DNA of 42,505 nt from Bacteroidaceae bacterium (GTDB taxonomy: Bacteria > Bacteroidota > Bacteroidia > Bacteroidales > Bacteroidaceae): assembly GCA_017541265.1 (NCBI GenBank), contig JAFXZK010000002.1, positions 1 to 42,505 on the forward strand, in the 5' to 3' direction. Positions 1-8,900 of this stretch are shown in pieces. The position numbers and the translations under genes are program-made. The first letter of the stretch is position 1; the number at the start of each line of letters is the position of its first letter. The notes below the pieces were generated by a model. The model ran no database searches and was not told where the DNA came from. It saw nothing but the letters and a program-made list of their open reading frames with translations.

Positions 1-1
1 G

Positions 2-295
2 GGCGCTTTCCGCTCGATGTACTGTCCCGACGAGTTGCCCTTGGCAGCCGACGGCACGACACCCATTAACCGCCTCTTCATCAACAAGGGCACGTTCGGC
101 GGCTTCGGCGGCAACACCCCCGACATTACCTTCGAGGGCGATGCCGAGATACTGGACGGGACGGGAATACAGCCCCCCTCCATCTCCCCCGAGGGGGAGG
201 GTTGCTTCTTCGACCTCGACGGGCGCAAGCTCCAGGGCAAGCCCTCGCGCGCGGGCGTGTATATATATAATGGTAAGAAGTTAGTGATAAAATAA
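2..295 (+). CDS. C-terminal part of a secreted/surface protein (5' end outside window)
   Basis: An open frame enters from the left edge and gives the last 97 residues of a larger protein. The final ~28 residues (FDLDGRKLQ ... GVYIYNGKKLVIK) match the short C-terminal tail that many secreted Bacteroidales proteins share (an aromatic-D-x-x-G-R block, then GVYI-NGKK). Such tails are usually read as sorting or anchoring signals. The part before it is rich in Gly, Asp and Thr, as in beta-sandwich or adhesin domains, but no family can be named. A G/C-rich palindrome encodes the Pro/Ser/Glu/Gly linker just before the tail. The upstream part is missing, so the main function is unknown. Confidence 0.7.
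   Translation, partial: GAFRSMYCPDELPLAADGTTPINRLFINKGTFGGFGGNTPDITFEGDAEILDGTGIQPPSISPEGEGCFFDLDGRKLQGKPSRAGVYIYNGKKLVIK
176..204. repeat. G/C-rich palindrome inside a coding sequence
   Basis: A perfect 7-bp inverted repeat (ctccccc, spacer ga, gggggag at 184-199) lies in a longer C-rich then G-rich block. It is read in frame as the linker PPSISPEGEG ahead of the C-terminal tail. It resembles the palindromes at 23146-23260 and 31680-31753. Confidence 0.5.
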
Positions 296-348
296 ACTAA
301 TACACATGACGACCCTCACAAACCTCCCATTTGGTGGGCTTTTCAACA

Positions 349-480
349 TCCTATGCCGCGTGAGCCTCAATCCTATGCCGCGTGAGCCTCAATCCTATGC
401 CGCGTGAGCCTCAATACTATAGGTTGTGAGCCTCGAAGCCATAGGATGTGAGAACGGAAGCCTAAGGGTGTGTTTTGCAA
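349..480. repeat. 22-bp tandem repeat array (locus 1)
   Basis: Three identical 22-bp units (349-370, 371-392, 393-414) containing tatgccgcgtgagcctc are followed by three diverged units on the same 22-bp register, which keep the gtgag core. The array fills most of the 203 bases between the first gene and the decarboxylase. No unique spacers are present, so it is not a CRISPR array. Confidence 0.85.
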
Positions 481-498
481 ACAAAGAAAACGGATAAT

Positions 499-2256
499 AT
501 GAAAAGGTTTTTCTCTTTGACATTCGCCCTCCTGTGCATGGTCGCACAGGGGGCTTTGGCACAGACCTCCGGCTATCCGGAGTTGGACGACATGGTGCCA
601 GTATGGAAGGCAGCCCAGCAGACCACTTTCGGCTACCCGGCCAGCCAAAATTCGCTGTTAGCCCATTTCTACGAATGGTATGTGGCATCAGGGATGGACG
701 TGGTGAACCTCAACAATGCGGGCGACCCGATGACCGACGAGCCTTCCACTCTATCGACCCAAAAGTTCGAGCGCCAAGTGATAGAGTTCTTCGCACCGCT
801 ATATGACTTCTCCCTGGATGATGTGTGGGGGATTGTGACGCACAGCGGAACGGACGGCAACAACCACGGCATCTATTTCGGTGTCAACTATCTGCGCAAT
901 AAGACGCAGATGGAGCCGGTGCTCTATGTGAGCGACGAGGCTCACTACTCGAACATGCGCCTGGCCCATCTGCAGAATTTGGAGATGCGCCTCGTGGCAA
1001 GCGACAGCATGGGGCGTATGATTCCCGACTCGTTGGAGAAGGTGTTGGTGACCTCCCGTCCCGCGCTGATGGTTTATGCGATGGGTTCGACCTTCAAAGG
1101 TGCCATCGACGACCAGAAAGCGCTTAATGCCGTGCTCGATGCACATCCAGAGATACCGTGTGTCTATCGCCATGTGGATGCCGCGCTCTTCGGCGGCTAT
1201 CTGCCTTTTACGCCCTATAGGAGCCTGGTCAGCCGCGACACGATGCGCTACGAGTCCATCGCCGTCAGCGGACATAAGTTCTTCGGAATCGACTCGCCTT
1301 GCGGCTTGTTCATATGCACACGCGATGTGTACGACAAACAGGTGGACTACAACGTAACCTATCTGAACAGCAACATGCGCATGATCAACTGCTCACGCGA
1401 CGCACTGGACCCGCTCAAGTTCTGGTGGCTCATCAAGTACCACGGCTATGAAGGCTGGGTGTATCAGGCTGACCAGCTGTTCCATCAGAGAGACTATCTC
1501 AAGCATCAACTGGACTCCATCGGTTGGCCGTGTTGGGTGAACGACTACAGCAACACGGTGTTCTTCCGCCGTCCCTCGCAGCAGGTGGTCAGCAAGTACA
1601 CCTTGGCGCAGGGCTATGACGAGCGTTTCGGCGGCGACTTGGCACATGTGGTAGTGATGCAGCATGTCTCGAAGGAGAAAATCGATATGTTCATCGCCGA
1701 CTTGACAGAGGAGCAGGGCGTCTCTGTTTCCTGGGATTCCCTCTTTGTCGATAAAGTCAGGGCATGGCGCGACGGCGACGGCAATATCGAGCATGCTGGC
1801 AATACCAGAGACGGCATCACCGTCACCTTCGACGGTCCCGGGAAATACTGCGGGTTCTCTTACGGCGAAATCTATTTTTACAAGGCCGACGCAAAGCTGA
1901 CCTTTACCTCCACCGTGGGGAATATATCACGCATTGAGATTTCGGGCACACAGGTCAGGACAGCATATCCTGACGGCTGGACATGGATACCCGAACAACA
2001 GGTTGACGTTAGCCAATACCGTGGCAAACTCATCTGGGAGGGTACACCGGCTGCTTCCGTAGTTATGAACGGCAGCGATGAAACGATAGACATCAAAGAT
2101 ATTTCCAAAATAGTCTTCACCATCAATGGCAAGCCGACCGCTATCCGCAACATCAGCCAGGGGCAAAGTCAACCCCGAAAACTGATGAAGGACGGTCAAC
2201 TGCTCATCAGACACAATGATAAAACCTACAATGCCGCCGGCATTGAAGTTTACTAA
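499..2256 (+). CDS. Exported PLP-dependent group II decarboxylase, histidine-decarboxylase-like
   Basis: 585 residues. The fold-type I PLP signature is complete: GTDGN at 118-122, the cofactor-stacking His in SDEAHYS (H149), the PLP-nitrogen Asp in HVDAALFGGY (D227) and the Schiff-base lysine in SGHKFFG (K260). Spacing and wording are closest to bacterial PLP histidine decarboxylases, but substrate cannot be proved by eye. Unlike that family, the protein begins with a clear signal peptide (hydrophobic stretch ending ALAQ near residue 22). Residues beyond ~430 add an extra beta-rich domain and the Bacteroidales tail KLMKDGQLLIRHNDKTYNA. The frame is open upstream to a TTG at 475, but the ATG at 499 starts exactly at the signal peptide. 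The GH3 lipoprotein follows closely. An amino-acid decarboxylase outside the cytoplasm would be unusual. Confidence 0.8.
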   Translation: MKRFFSLTFALLCMVAQGALAQTSGYPELDDMVPVWKAAQQTTFGYPASQNSLLAHFYEWYVASGMDVVNLNNAGDPMTDEPSTLSTQKFERQVIEFFAPLYDFSLDDVWGIVTHSGTDGNNHGIYFGVNYLRNKTQMEPVLYVSDEAHYSNMRLAHLQNLEMRLVASDSMGRMIPDSLEKVLVTSRPALMVYAMGSTFKGAIDDQKALNAVLDAHPEIPCVYRHVDAALFGGYLPFTPYRSLVSRDTMRYESIAVSGHKFFGIDSPCGLFICTRDVYDKQVDYNVTYLNSNMRMINCSRDALDPLKFWWLIKYHGYEGWVYQADQLFHQRDYLKHQLDSIGWPCWVNDYSNTVFFRRPSQQVVSKYTLAQGYDERFGGDLAHVVVMQHVSKEKIDMFIADLTEEQGVSVSWDSLFVDKVRAWRDGDGNIEHAGNTRDGITVTFDGPGKYCGFSYGEIYFYKADAKLTFTSTVGNISRIEISGTQVRTAYPDGWTWIPEQQVDVSQYRGKLIWEGTPAASVVMNGSDETIDIKDISKIVFTINGKPTAIRNISQGQSQPRKLMKDGQLLIRHNDKTYNAAGIEVY

Positions 2257-2308
2257 CAAATAAGAAATGAAAGCTAAACTATTCACTTTATTGGCAGCAC
2301 TGAGAGAA

Positions 2309-3475
2309 ATGAAAAAGAATATACTATGGATGCTGACCGCCATCCTGACTTGCGGTCTTGGGCTGACATCGTGCAAAAACGAAAATAATTATGTGGCGCC
2401 GCCGGCGGACGAGGTGGAAGTGCTGCTGCAGAAGATGACGCTGCGCGAAAAAGTAGGCCAGATGTTCTATATCCGTCTGGAGTCGCTTGACCCGTCGATA
2501 GAATGGACCACATACGACGACCTTGCGAATATCAAGATTCTGGAAGTGACGGAAAACATAAAGCGTACGAACGAGAACTATCCCGTGGGCGGCATTATTC
2601 TCTATGCCTGGAATATCGAGGATGAGGCGCAGCTGTCCCGCATCATCCCGCAAGTACGCGCACTGAACGGCTCACCCTTGCTCTGCATCGACGAGGAAGG
2701 AGGCCGTGTGTCGCGCATTGCCAACAACCCGAACTTCAGTGTCAAGAAATACGAGTCGATGGCCTCCATCGGTGCTACTGGCGACCCGCAGAACGCCTAC
2801 GAATGCGGCAACACCATCGGCACTTACTTGAAGCGCTACGGCTTTGACATTGACTTCGCTCCCGTGGCCGACGTGAACACCAATCCCGAGAACATCGTCA
2901 TCGGGGCTCGTGCCTTCAGCGACGACCCTGCCGTGGCGGCCCCGATGGTGACAAGCTACCTGCAAGGCCTGAAAGATGCGGGCATCACGGGCTGCATCAA
3001 GCATTTCCCCGGCCATGGCGACACGACTGCCGACACGCACACGGGCTACGCGCAGTCGCTGAAGACTTGGGACGAGATGAAGGCCTGCGAGATGGTAACC
3101 TTTAAGGCGGGCATCCAGTGGGGCTGTCAAATGATTATGACGGCACATATCGGTGCGCCCAATGTCACGGGGTCCGACATCCCCAGCACTATGTCGCCCA
3201 TTGTCTTGAAGGACAAACTGCGCGGTGAGCTGGGCTATCAGAATATCATCATCACCGACGGTATGGAGATGGGTGCTATCACTCAGCAGTACACCAGCGC
3301 CGAGGCCGCTGTAGGCAGCATACAGGCGGGCGTGGACATCGTCCTTGGTCCCCGCTACTTCACCGAGGCCTTCGATGCTGTGATGAAAGCCGTGAACGAC
3401 GGCACAATCAGCGAAGAACGCATCAATCAGAGTGTGCGACGCATCCTGAAACTCAGATTAGGAATGAAGAGATGA
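2309..3475 (+). CDS. Glycoside hydrolase family 3 lipoprotein (beta-N-acetylhexosaminidase, NagZ-like)
   Basis: 388 residues from the ATG at 2309. This start is preferred over the ATG at 2267 because it places a lipoprotein signal directly at the N terminus (LTSC, Cys22). The GH3 core carries IDEEGGRVSR, FAPVADVN and the NagZ-type loop KHFPGHG (231-237) followed by D-T-H (H244), which supplies the acid/base in the single-domain hexosaminidase clade. The nucleophile is Asp317 in TDGMEM. Length matches the short NagZ-type GH3 without the C-terminal sandwich domain. It probably cleaves terminal beta-GlcNAc from peptidoglycan fragments or host/dietary glycans in the envelope. It lies 52 bases after the decarboxylase, so co-transcription is likely. 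Confidence 0.88.
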   Translation: MKKNILWMLTAILTCGLGLTSCKNENNYVAPPADEVEVLLQKMTLREKVGQMFYIRLESLDPSIEWTTYDDLANIKILEVTENIKRTNENYPVGGIILYAWNIEDEAQLSRIIPQVRALNGSPLLCIDEEGGRVSRIANNPNFSVKKYESMASIGATGDPQNAYECGNTIGTYLKRYGFDIDFAPVADVNTNPENIVIGARAFSDDPAVAAPMVTSYLQGLKDAGITGCIKHFPGHGDTTADTHTGYAQSLKTWDEMKACEMVTFKAGIQWGCQMIMTAHIGAPNVTGSDIPSTMSPIVLKDKLRGELGYQNIIITDGMEMGAITQQYTSAEAAVGSIQAGVDIVLGPRYFTEAFDAVMKAVNDGTISEERINQSVRRILKLRLGMKR

Positions 3476-3516
3476 GATTCACGACTATGAAAACTACAAA
3501 GCTATAAAAGAAAAAA

Positions 3517-5562
3517 ATGAAAAAGAAGTCTCTTCCAATAGTTTGTGCGGCGTTTGTAGTGGTCGCGATGACGATTCAGTTCATCGTGTCGTATAGCCGT
3601 GAGAAGAAAGAACTGGTGAGTCAGATTGAGTACAAGATCGAGCTGGCGCACAAGGACTTTATCTTTGAGGTGTACGACGTGGTGGAGGCAACGGAAAATA
3701 TTGCGCGATTCTTCCCGGAGTTTTCGGCTAATCCAGAGGATTTATACGCATTGGTAGAGACGGTGATTTCGCATTTCCCGGATTTGTACTGCTGCTATGT
3801 GGCTTATGTGCCTAAATATGCGCCTAAGAAGGGTCAGTTGTTTGCACCTTGTGCGTTTCGCATGGGAAAAGATACGATTCAGACGTATGATTTCGGAAAG
3901 CGTGTCCCTTACTTAGAGCGCGACTGGTACAAAGGTGCGTTGGAGAGTGAGGATAATGATTATTGGAGTTTGCCGTACAACGACAGCGACCATGAGGATC
4001 CTATCTTCACGCATTCACAGAAGGTGTTTGACGACAACGGCAAGTTGGTAGGTGTGGCGGGAGCGGACTGCACCTTGGAATGGACGAAACAGTTGTTGGA
4101 GGATGTTATGCCGTACGACGATGCGGTCTGCCAACTTTTCAATAAGGATGGAACGCTCATCGTGGCATGTGGTAATGTAGAACACATCAATGATATGATT
4201 GTGTGTAAAAAGCAACTTTCTCCGACGGATATGTGGTTGGTGATTGGTGTGCCTAAGCATCATATAAGCGAAGCCATCACCGGCATCAGTTTAATCACGC
4301 TTTTGGTGTTGCTGAGCGGCATATTGTTTGTCGGACTGCTGCTGCGCCATATCAAAAAGGAACACGATGCGTTCGTACGCGTGGAGACGGCGAGCAAGGT
4401 GATGGAGAAAGAGTTGCAGATTGCCAGCGGGATTCAACTCGGCATGCTTCCGAATAAAGGTGAAAGGTTAAAGGTGGAAGGTGAAAGGGAAGACGTGCAA
4501 GTGGAGGCGAAGTTGATACCGATGCGGGAAGTGGGAGGTGACTTGTATGACTATTTCCGCAAGGGGGAGGATCTGTTCTTCATCATCGGTGATGTGAGCG
4601 GTAAAGGCGTACCGGCGGCGATGTTCATGAGTGCGACCGTCAACCTGTTCCGTTCCGCCGTGCAACGCTTGAAATCGCCCATGACCATTATGGAAGACAT
4701 GAACAGGGTGCTGAGCGAGAATAACCCGAGTTTTATGTTTGTCACCGCCTTTATCGGTCGGTTAAATGTGCCAACAGGCGAACTGCTCTACTGCAATGCG
4801 GCACACTGCAAGCCGATAAGGGTGAGAGGGGTAGAGGTGAGAGAATTAGAGGTTGTGCCGAATATACCGCTGGGATTTGATGCGAAGTTCCGATTTGCAG
4901 AGCAGGGTGTGCTGTTAGGTGAAGGAGATTCAATTGTACTCTATACGGATGGTATCACGGAGGCGCGAAACGAGAAACGGAGGATGTTGGGTTTTGTACA
5001 GTGGAGTAAAATAATAGTAAGAGTTAATAGATTAGAGGATGAGAGGATGAGTGGATTCGGGGAAAGACTCTTGGCGGAAGTGAAAATGTTTATCGGGAAG
5101 GCAGAACAGACGGATGATATCACGCTGATGACGATTCGAAAGACCTGTACCGTGAAACCGCTTATGTTACGGGTTGAGAACCGAATGGAGTGTTGGCCGG
5201 AACTGCGGGCAGCATTGCATGACTACGGTCTTTGCGCAGGTATGGAACTGCGGGCACAGAAGAAGATCGAAGTAGCTATCGAAGAAGCGGTGGCGAATAT
5301 CGTCAAGTACTCGCAAGCGGAGTGGATGGAATTAGGGGTTAGAGTATTGGTGGATGAGAAGATTCGCGGATTAGAGGTGACGCTGCGGGATAATGGGGTA
5401 GCTTTTGACCCTACAAAGCAGGCAGAGGTAGATATCGAACAGGCTATGGCAGATCGACAGATAGGCGGTTTGGGAATCGCTTTATTACGTAAGATAGCAG
5501 ATGAAGTGCATTACAGTCGTACGAACGAAATAAACGAATTAACAATACTTAAATACTTATAA
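3517..5562 (+). CDS. Membrane sensor serine phosphatase fused to an anti-sigma-type kinase (Cache-PP2C/SpoIIE-HATPase)
   Basis: 681 residues. An N-terminal membrane segment (~7-25) and a second one (~256-277) bracket a ~230-residue extracytoplasmic region resembling double-Cache domains (RDWYKGA, GVAGADCTLEW). A short linker leads to a PP2C/SpoIIE phosphatase with its metal-binding aspartates: VGGDLYDYF (D342), IGDVSGKG (D359) and LYTDGITEA (D478). The C terminus is a GHKL ATPase like RsbW/SpoIIAB: N-box E590/N594, DNG at 625-627, GGLGI at 650-654. The chain therefore carries both phosphatase and kinase activities that act on a STAS protein, and the next gene is that STAS protein, 3 bases downstream. 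Simple-sequence tracts interrupt the linker and phosphatase domains. The signal sensed is unknown. Confidence 0.88.
   Translation: MKKKSLPIVCAAFVVVAMTIQFIVSYSREKKELVSQIEYKIELAHKDFIFEVYDVVEATENIARFFPEFSANPEDLYALVETVISHFPDLYCCYVAYVPKYAPKKGQLFAPCAFRMGKDTIQTYDFGKRVPYLERDWYKGALESEDNDYWSLPYNDSDHEDPIFTHSQKVFDDNGKLVGVAGADCTLEWTKQLLEDVMPYDDAVCQLFNKDGTLIVACGNVEHINDMIVCKKQLSPTDMWLVIGVPKHHISEAITGISLITLLVLLSGILFVGLLLRHIKKEHDAFVRVETASKVMEKELQIASGIQLGMLPNKGERLKVEGEREDVQVEAKLIPMREVGGDLYDYFRKGEDLFFIIGDVSGKGVPAAMFMSATVNLFRSAVQRLKSPMTIMEDMNRVLSENNPSFMFVTAFIGRLNVPTGELLYCNAAHCKPIRVRGVEVRELEVVPNIPLGFDAKFRFAEQGVLLGEGDSIVLYTDGITEARNEKRRMLGFVQWSKIIVRVNRLEDERMSGFGERLLAEVKMFIGKAEQTDDITLMTIRKTCTVKPLMLRVENRMECWPELRAALHDYGLCAGMELRAQKKIEVAIEEAVANIVKYSQAEWMELGVRVLVDEKIRGLEVTLRDNGVAFDPTKQAEVDIEQAMADRQIGGLGIALLRKIADEVHYSRTNEINELTILKYL
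4456..5055 (+). repeat. Three in-frame simple-sequence tracts inside the phosphatase gene
   Basis: Low-complexity G/A-rich tracts lie at 4456-4490 (ggtgaaaggttaaagg type; GERLKVEGERED), 4820-4853 (gggtagaggtgagag type; VRGVEVRELEV) and 5015-5055 (gttaatagattagagg type; RVNRLEDERMSG). They resemble tracts between genes at 16591-16637 and, reverse-complemented, 25868-25925. All keep the frame and fall between conserved motifs. Confidence 0.6.
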
Positions 5563-5565
5563 ACT

Positions 5566-5871
5566 ATGCAAGTGAACATTCAACCGAACGGACAGGAGAT
5601 GACCGTTCAACTCATCGGAGAATTAGACACGATGGCAACTACCGAACAGGCAGACGAGTTACAACAAGTACTGAACATCGCCGATAAGGCACTTCTCATT
5701 GATTGCAGCGAGATGGAGTATATCTCCTCCGCTGGTCTGCGTTTCTTCATGCAACTAAAGCGTGAAAGTGAAGCAAAGGGCGGTTCAATCCGCATTGCTC
5801 ATCTGAACGAAGATGTAGCCGACATCTTCAGCATGAGCGGTTTTCAGAATATCTTTACAATTGAAAGTTGA
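5566..5871 (+). CDS. STAS-domain anti-sigma-factor antagonist (SpoIIAA/RsbV-like)
   Basis: 101 residues, a complete single STAS domain. The phosphorylation motif is present as MEYISSAGLRFF, with Ser55 the expected phospho-acceptor. It starts 3 bases after the phosphatase/kinase fusion and is very probably its substrate: the kinase half would phosphorylate Ser55 and the phosphatase half would remove the phosphate in response to the sensed signal. Bacteroidetes lack sigma-B, so the final target of the unphosphorylated protein is open. The stop codon lies inside an ATTGAAAATTGA tract, so the tail ...FTIES may have been set by that repeat. The NRPS follows 99 bases downstream. Confidence 0.92.
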   Translation: MQVNIQPNGQEMTVQLIGELDTMATTEQADELQQVLNIADKALLIDCSEMEYISSAGLRFFMQLKRESEAKGGSIRIAHLNEDVADIFSMSGFQNIFTIES

Positions 5872-5888
5872 AAATTGAAAATTGAACT
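5860..5888 (+). repeat. GAAAATTGAA simple repeat containing a stop codon
   Basis: Short direct repeats of the type gttgaaaattgaaaattg overlap the end of the STAS gene and supply its TGA. The same sequence type overlaps the serS stop at 24478-24508. Confidence 0.7.
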
Positions 5889-5903
5889 TTTGGAGCAGCG
5901 AGA

Positions 5904-5930
5904 GCAATAACAAGCTCGCTTGATTATTGC
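5904..5930 (+). promoter_or_regulatory. Strong RNA hairpin upstream of the NRPS gene
   Basis: gcaataacaagc pairs with gcttgattattgc across a 2-base loop, giving 12 pairs with one bulged base. No T-run follows, so a simple intrinsic terminator is unlikely. It ends about 40 bases before the NRPS start and could act on mRNA stability or translation. Confidence 0.5.
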
Positions 5931-5970
5931 CGAGTCGTGACAAAAGTCAACGAAGTTAAAGTTGAATGCC

Positions 5971-8900
5971 ATGAGAAGTCCGTTGAGTCAAGCGCAGGCA
6001 GGTGTCTATTATGCTTGCGAGACAACCGTCTCAGACGAGTATAACTACCAAAATACAGTCCTCTTCACCTTACCGGAAGATGCGGATTTGGTGCGGTTGC
6101 AGCAAGCCGTGCAGGGTGCATTGTGCGCTCACCCGTATTTAGGCAGTCGTGTGGTGGTGAATGAAGAGGGAGTGCCGGAGATAGAGAGTGCTGATGAAGG
6201 TGCAGAGTTTCGAGTTGAGAGATTAGAGGTGACTGAGGAAGAGTGGAAGGCTGTGCAAAAGACGTTTTCGCAGACCATGGATGTCCACGGAGAGAAGTTG
6301 TATCGCACGGAAATTTATAGTGTCAAGGGCGGCAAGAGTTATCTCTACATTGACTTGCATCATGTATTGACGGATGGATTTTCGTTGACGTTGCTGTTGC
6401 GTGAGATTGAGCGGGTTTATAATGGGAAGAAACCTGCGGGTGAGATGATGGACGGTGTGGCTATCGCCAATGAAGAAGCAGCTCAACGGGCTGACGAGAC
6501 GCTGATGAGTGAAGCTAGGGAGTGGTACGCGAAGACTTTCTGCGACGCTGCGGATACCGACTCGCTGCCTATACCGGAAGCCATAGCCGAAAGTAAAGAA
6601 TCGAAAGTCGAAAGCCGGTATCAGTTCTTCCCATTAAGCGTGAGCAAGGAAGAGGTGCAGGCTATTGTGAAGCGTTTCGATACCAAGGAGAGTGTCATCA
6701 TGCAAACGGCATTTGCGCAGTTGTTGGCGACCTATAGTGCCGAAGAGAAAGCCTCGTATTGCACGGCATTCTGGGGACGTACCGACCGCCGCACCTTGGG
6801 TGCCATCACGATGATGGTGCATACCTTGCCGGTGTTCATGCAGACGAAAGCCGATACACCGATTGCCGAAATGCTGAGAGGCATGGAGGAACAATTGCAG
6901 TTGACGCAGAAATACCAGTATTACGCATATCCCGACGCGGTGCGTGATTTAGGGCTAAACAACCAAGTCATGTTCGTCTATCAAGGTTCTGTGTTGAACG
7001 ACAAACGCGGTCTGTGTTTAGGAGGGACCATGGCAGCTTATACCGACCTGCGTCGTCCTACGCCAGGTTGGAAACTAAGCGCAGAACTTTTTGAGACGGC
7101 CGACCAGTATGCCCTCAAACTCGGTTACAGCACTGTTGACTATTCGGAGGCGTTCTTGAATCAGTTGGCTGAGGCCTATAGCATGATTCTTCGTTCGATG
7201 GTGACGGCAGAGCGTGTGTGTGAACTCGAATACTGCTCTGAGTCGCAGTTGAAGTGGTTGGATGCGCGCAATCCGAAAGACCCGAAAGCATCAGAGGGTA
7301 GTCTGATAGCCCGCTTCAAGCAACACGTAGCGGAACAACCGAACGCAATCTGTGTGGTTGCAGGTGACAAACGACTGACGTATGCGGAAGTGGATAAACT
7401 CTCCGACACGCTCGACCCGCAATACACCGAACGCTGCGGCGAACATGTAATCGGTTATTCGGTCCCGCGCAACGAGCAGATGATTATCGTGCCGCTGGCG
7501 ATTGCCAAAGCCGGTATGACTGCCCTTCCGTTGGATAGCAGTTATCCGGCGGAGCGCTTGGATTACATGCGTGCCGATGCTGCTCAATACGAAGGCGGTG
7601 ATGCGTTTATATTGCTCTACACCTCCGGCACAACGGGTACGCCAAAAGGCGTGATGCTGAGTGAACAGAATATCTTGACGTTCTGCGATTTCCATGCCAA
7701 ACATATTGGCTTGACGTCCGAGAGTCGTTACGCTACCTATGCGGGTTATGGCTTCGATGCCTTCATGCACGACCTCTGGGGGTGTCTGATTGCCGGAGCG
7801 GCGATGTATGTTATCGGTGACGATATCCGTTTTGACCTTGATGCCATCCACGAATTTATTTTGCGTGAGCAGATTACGCATATCTTCATGACCACCCAAG
7901 TGGCGACACAACTCGTACAGAACTTCCCCGACATCCCGTGCTTGCAGCATCTGGGCACCGGCGGAGAGAAACTGATGTCGCTCGAACCGCCAACCTACCG
8001 TTTGTTGAACGGTTACGGTCCGACAGAATCGACGGTGTATGTCTGCAGTTATTGGGTAGAGAAGAAAGAACCGAACATCCCAATCGGTCACTCGAACGAC
8101 ACGGCGCAGCTGTTCATCGTCAATAAGTACGGCAAACGAGTACCTTGGGGTGCAGCAGGCGAACTGCTTGTGGCAGGTCCGCAGGTGGGCCTCGGTTATC
8201 TCAATCAACCGCAGAAGACCGCTGATGTCTTCGTGGAGTGGGATGGTAAGCACGTCTATCGCACCGGCGATATTGTTCGGTACCGTTATGATGGTGAGAT
8301 TGAGTTCGTGGGCCGAAAGGACGGACAGGTCAAGATTCGCGGTTTCCGTATTGAGCTCAAAGAGGTGGAAGCGGTCATTCGTCAGTTCGAAGGCATCAAA
8401 GATGCAACGGTACAGGCGTTCGACTATCCAAGTGGAGGCAAGTTTATCGCAGCGTATATCGTCAGCGATCAGAAGGTCGATATCCAGGCGCTTAATGCGT
8501 TCATCATGGATCAGAAACCGCCGTATATGGTACCAGCCGTGACGATGCAGATAGACGCTATCCCGCTGAACCAGAATCAGAAAGTGAACAAACGCGCCCT
8601 GCCGGAACCGAAGGCCCAGACAGACGATACACTCAAAGAGGCGGCTCCGCTGAACGTGCTGGAGGAACAGTTGGCAGACATCGTAGCAGATATCGTCAAT
8701 AACCACGATTTCGGTATCACAACTGACCTCAGGTATGTAGGACTTAGTTCCATCTCTGCTATCAAACTCGCGACACAAGTCTATAAGCGTTTCGGTGTTC
8801 AACTCGATGCCAAACTGCTCGTCAAAGGTGCTAATATCCAAACGATAGAGAATGAGATTTTGAAGGCGATGTTGGGCGGCAATCGAGATACCGTGATACC

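Noticed and set aside
315-347. Intrinsic terminator after the first gene (cctcccatttggtgggctttt)
   Set aside because: The stem is only about 4 pairs; too weak to call.
349-480. CRISPR array
   Set aside because: Units are contiguous 22-bp repeats with no unique spacers and no cas genes; the same holds for the other arrays.
475-498. TTG start for the decarboxylase
   Set aside because: It adds eight polar residues before a perfect signal peptide that begins at the ATG at 499.
5962-5970. TTG start for the NRPS
   Set aside because: The ATG at 5971 is 9 bases downstream and retains the complete condensation domain start.
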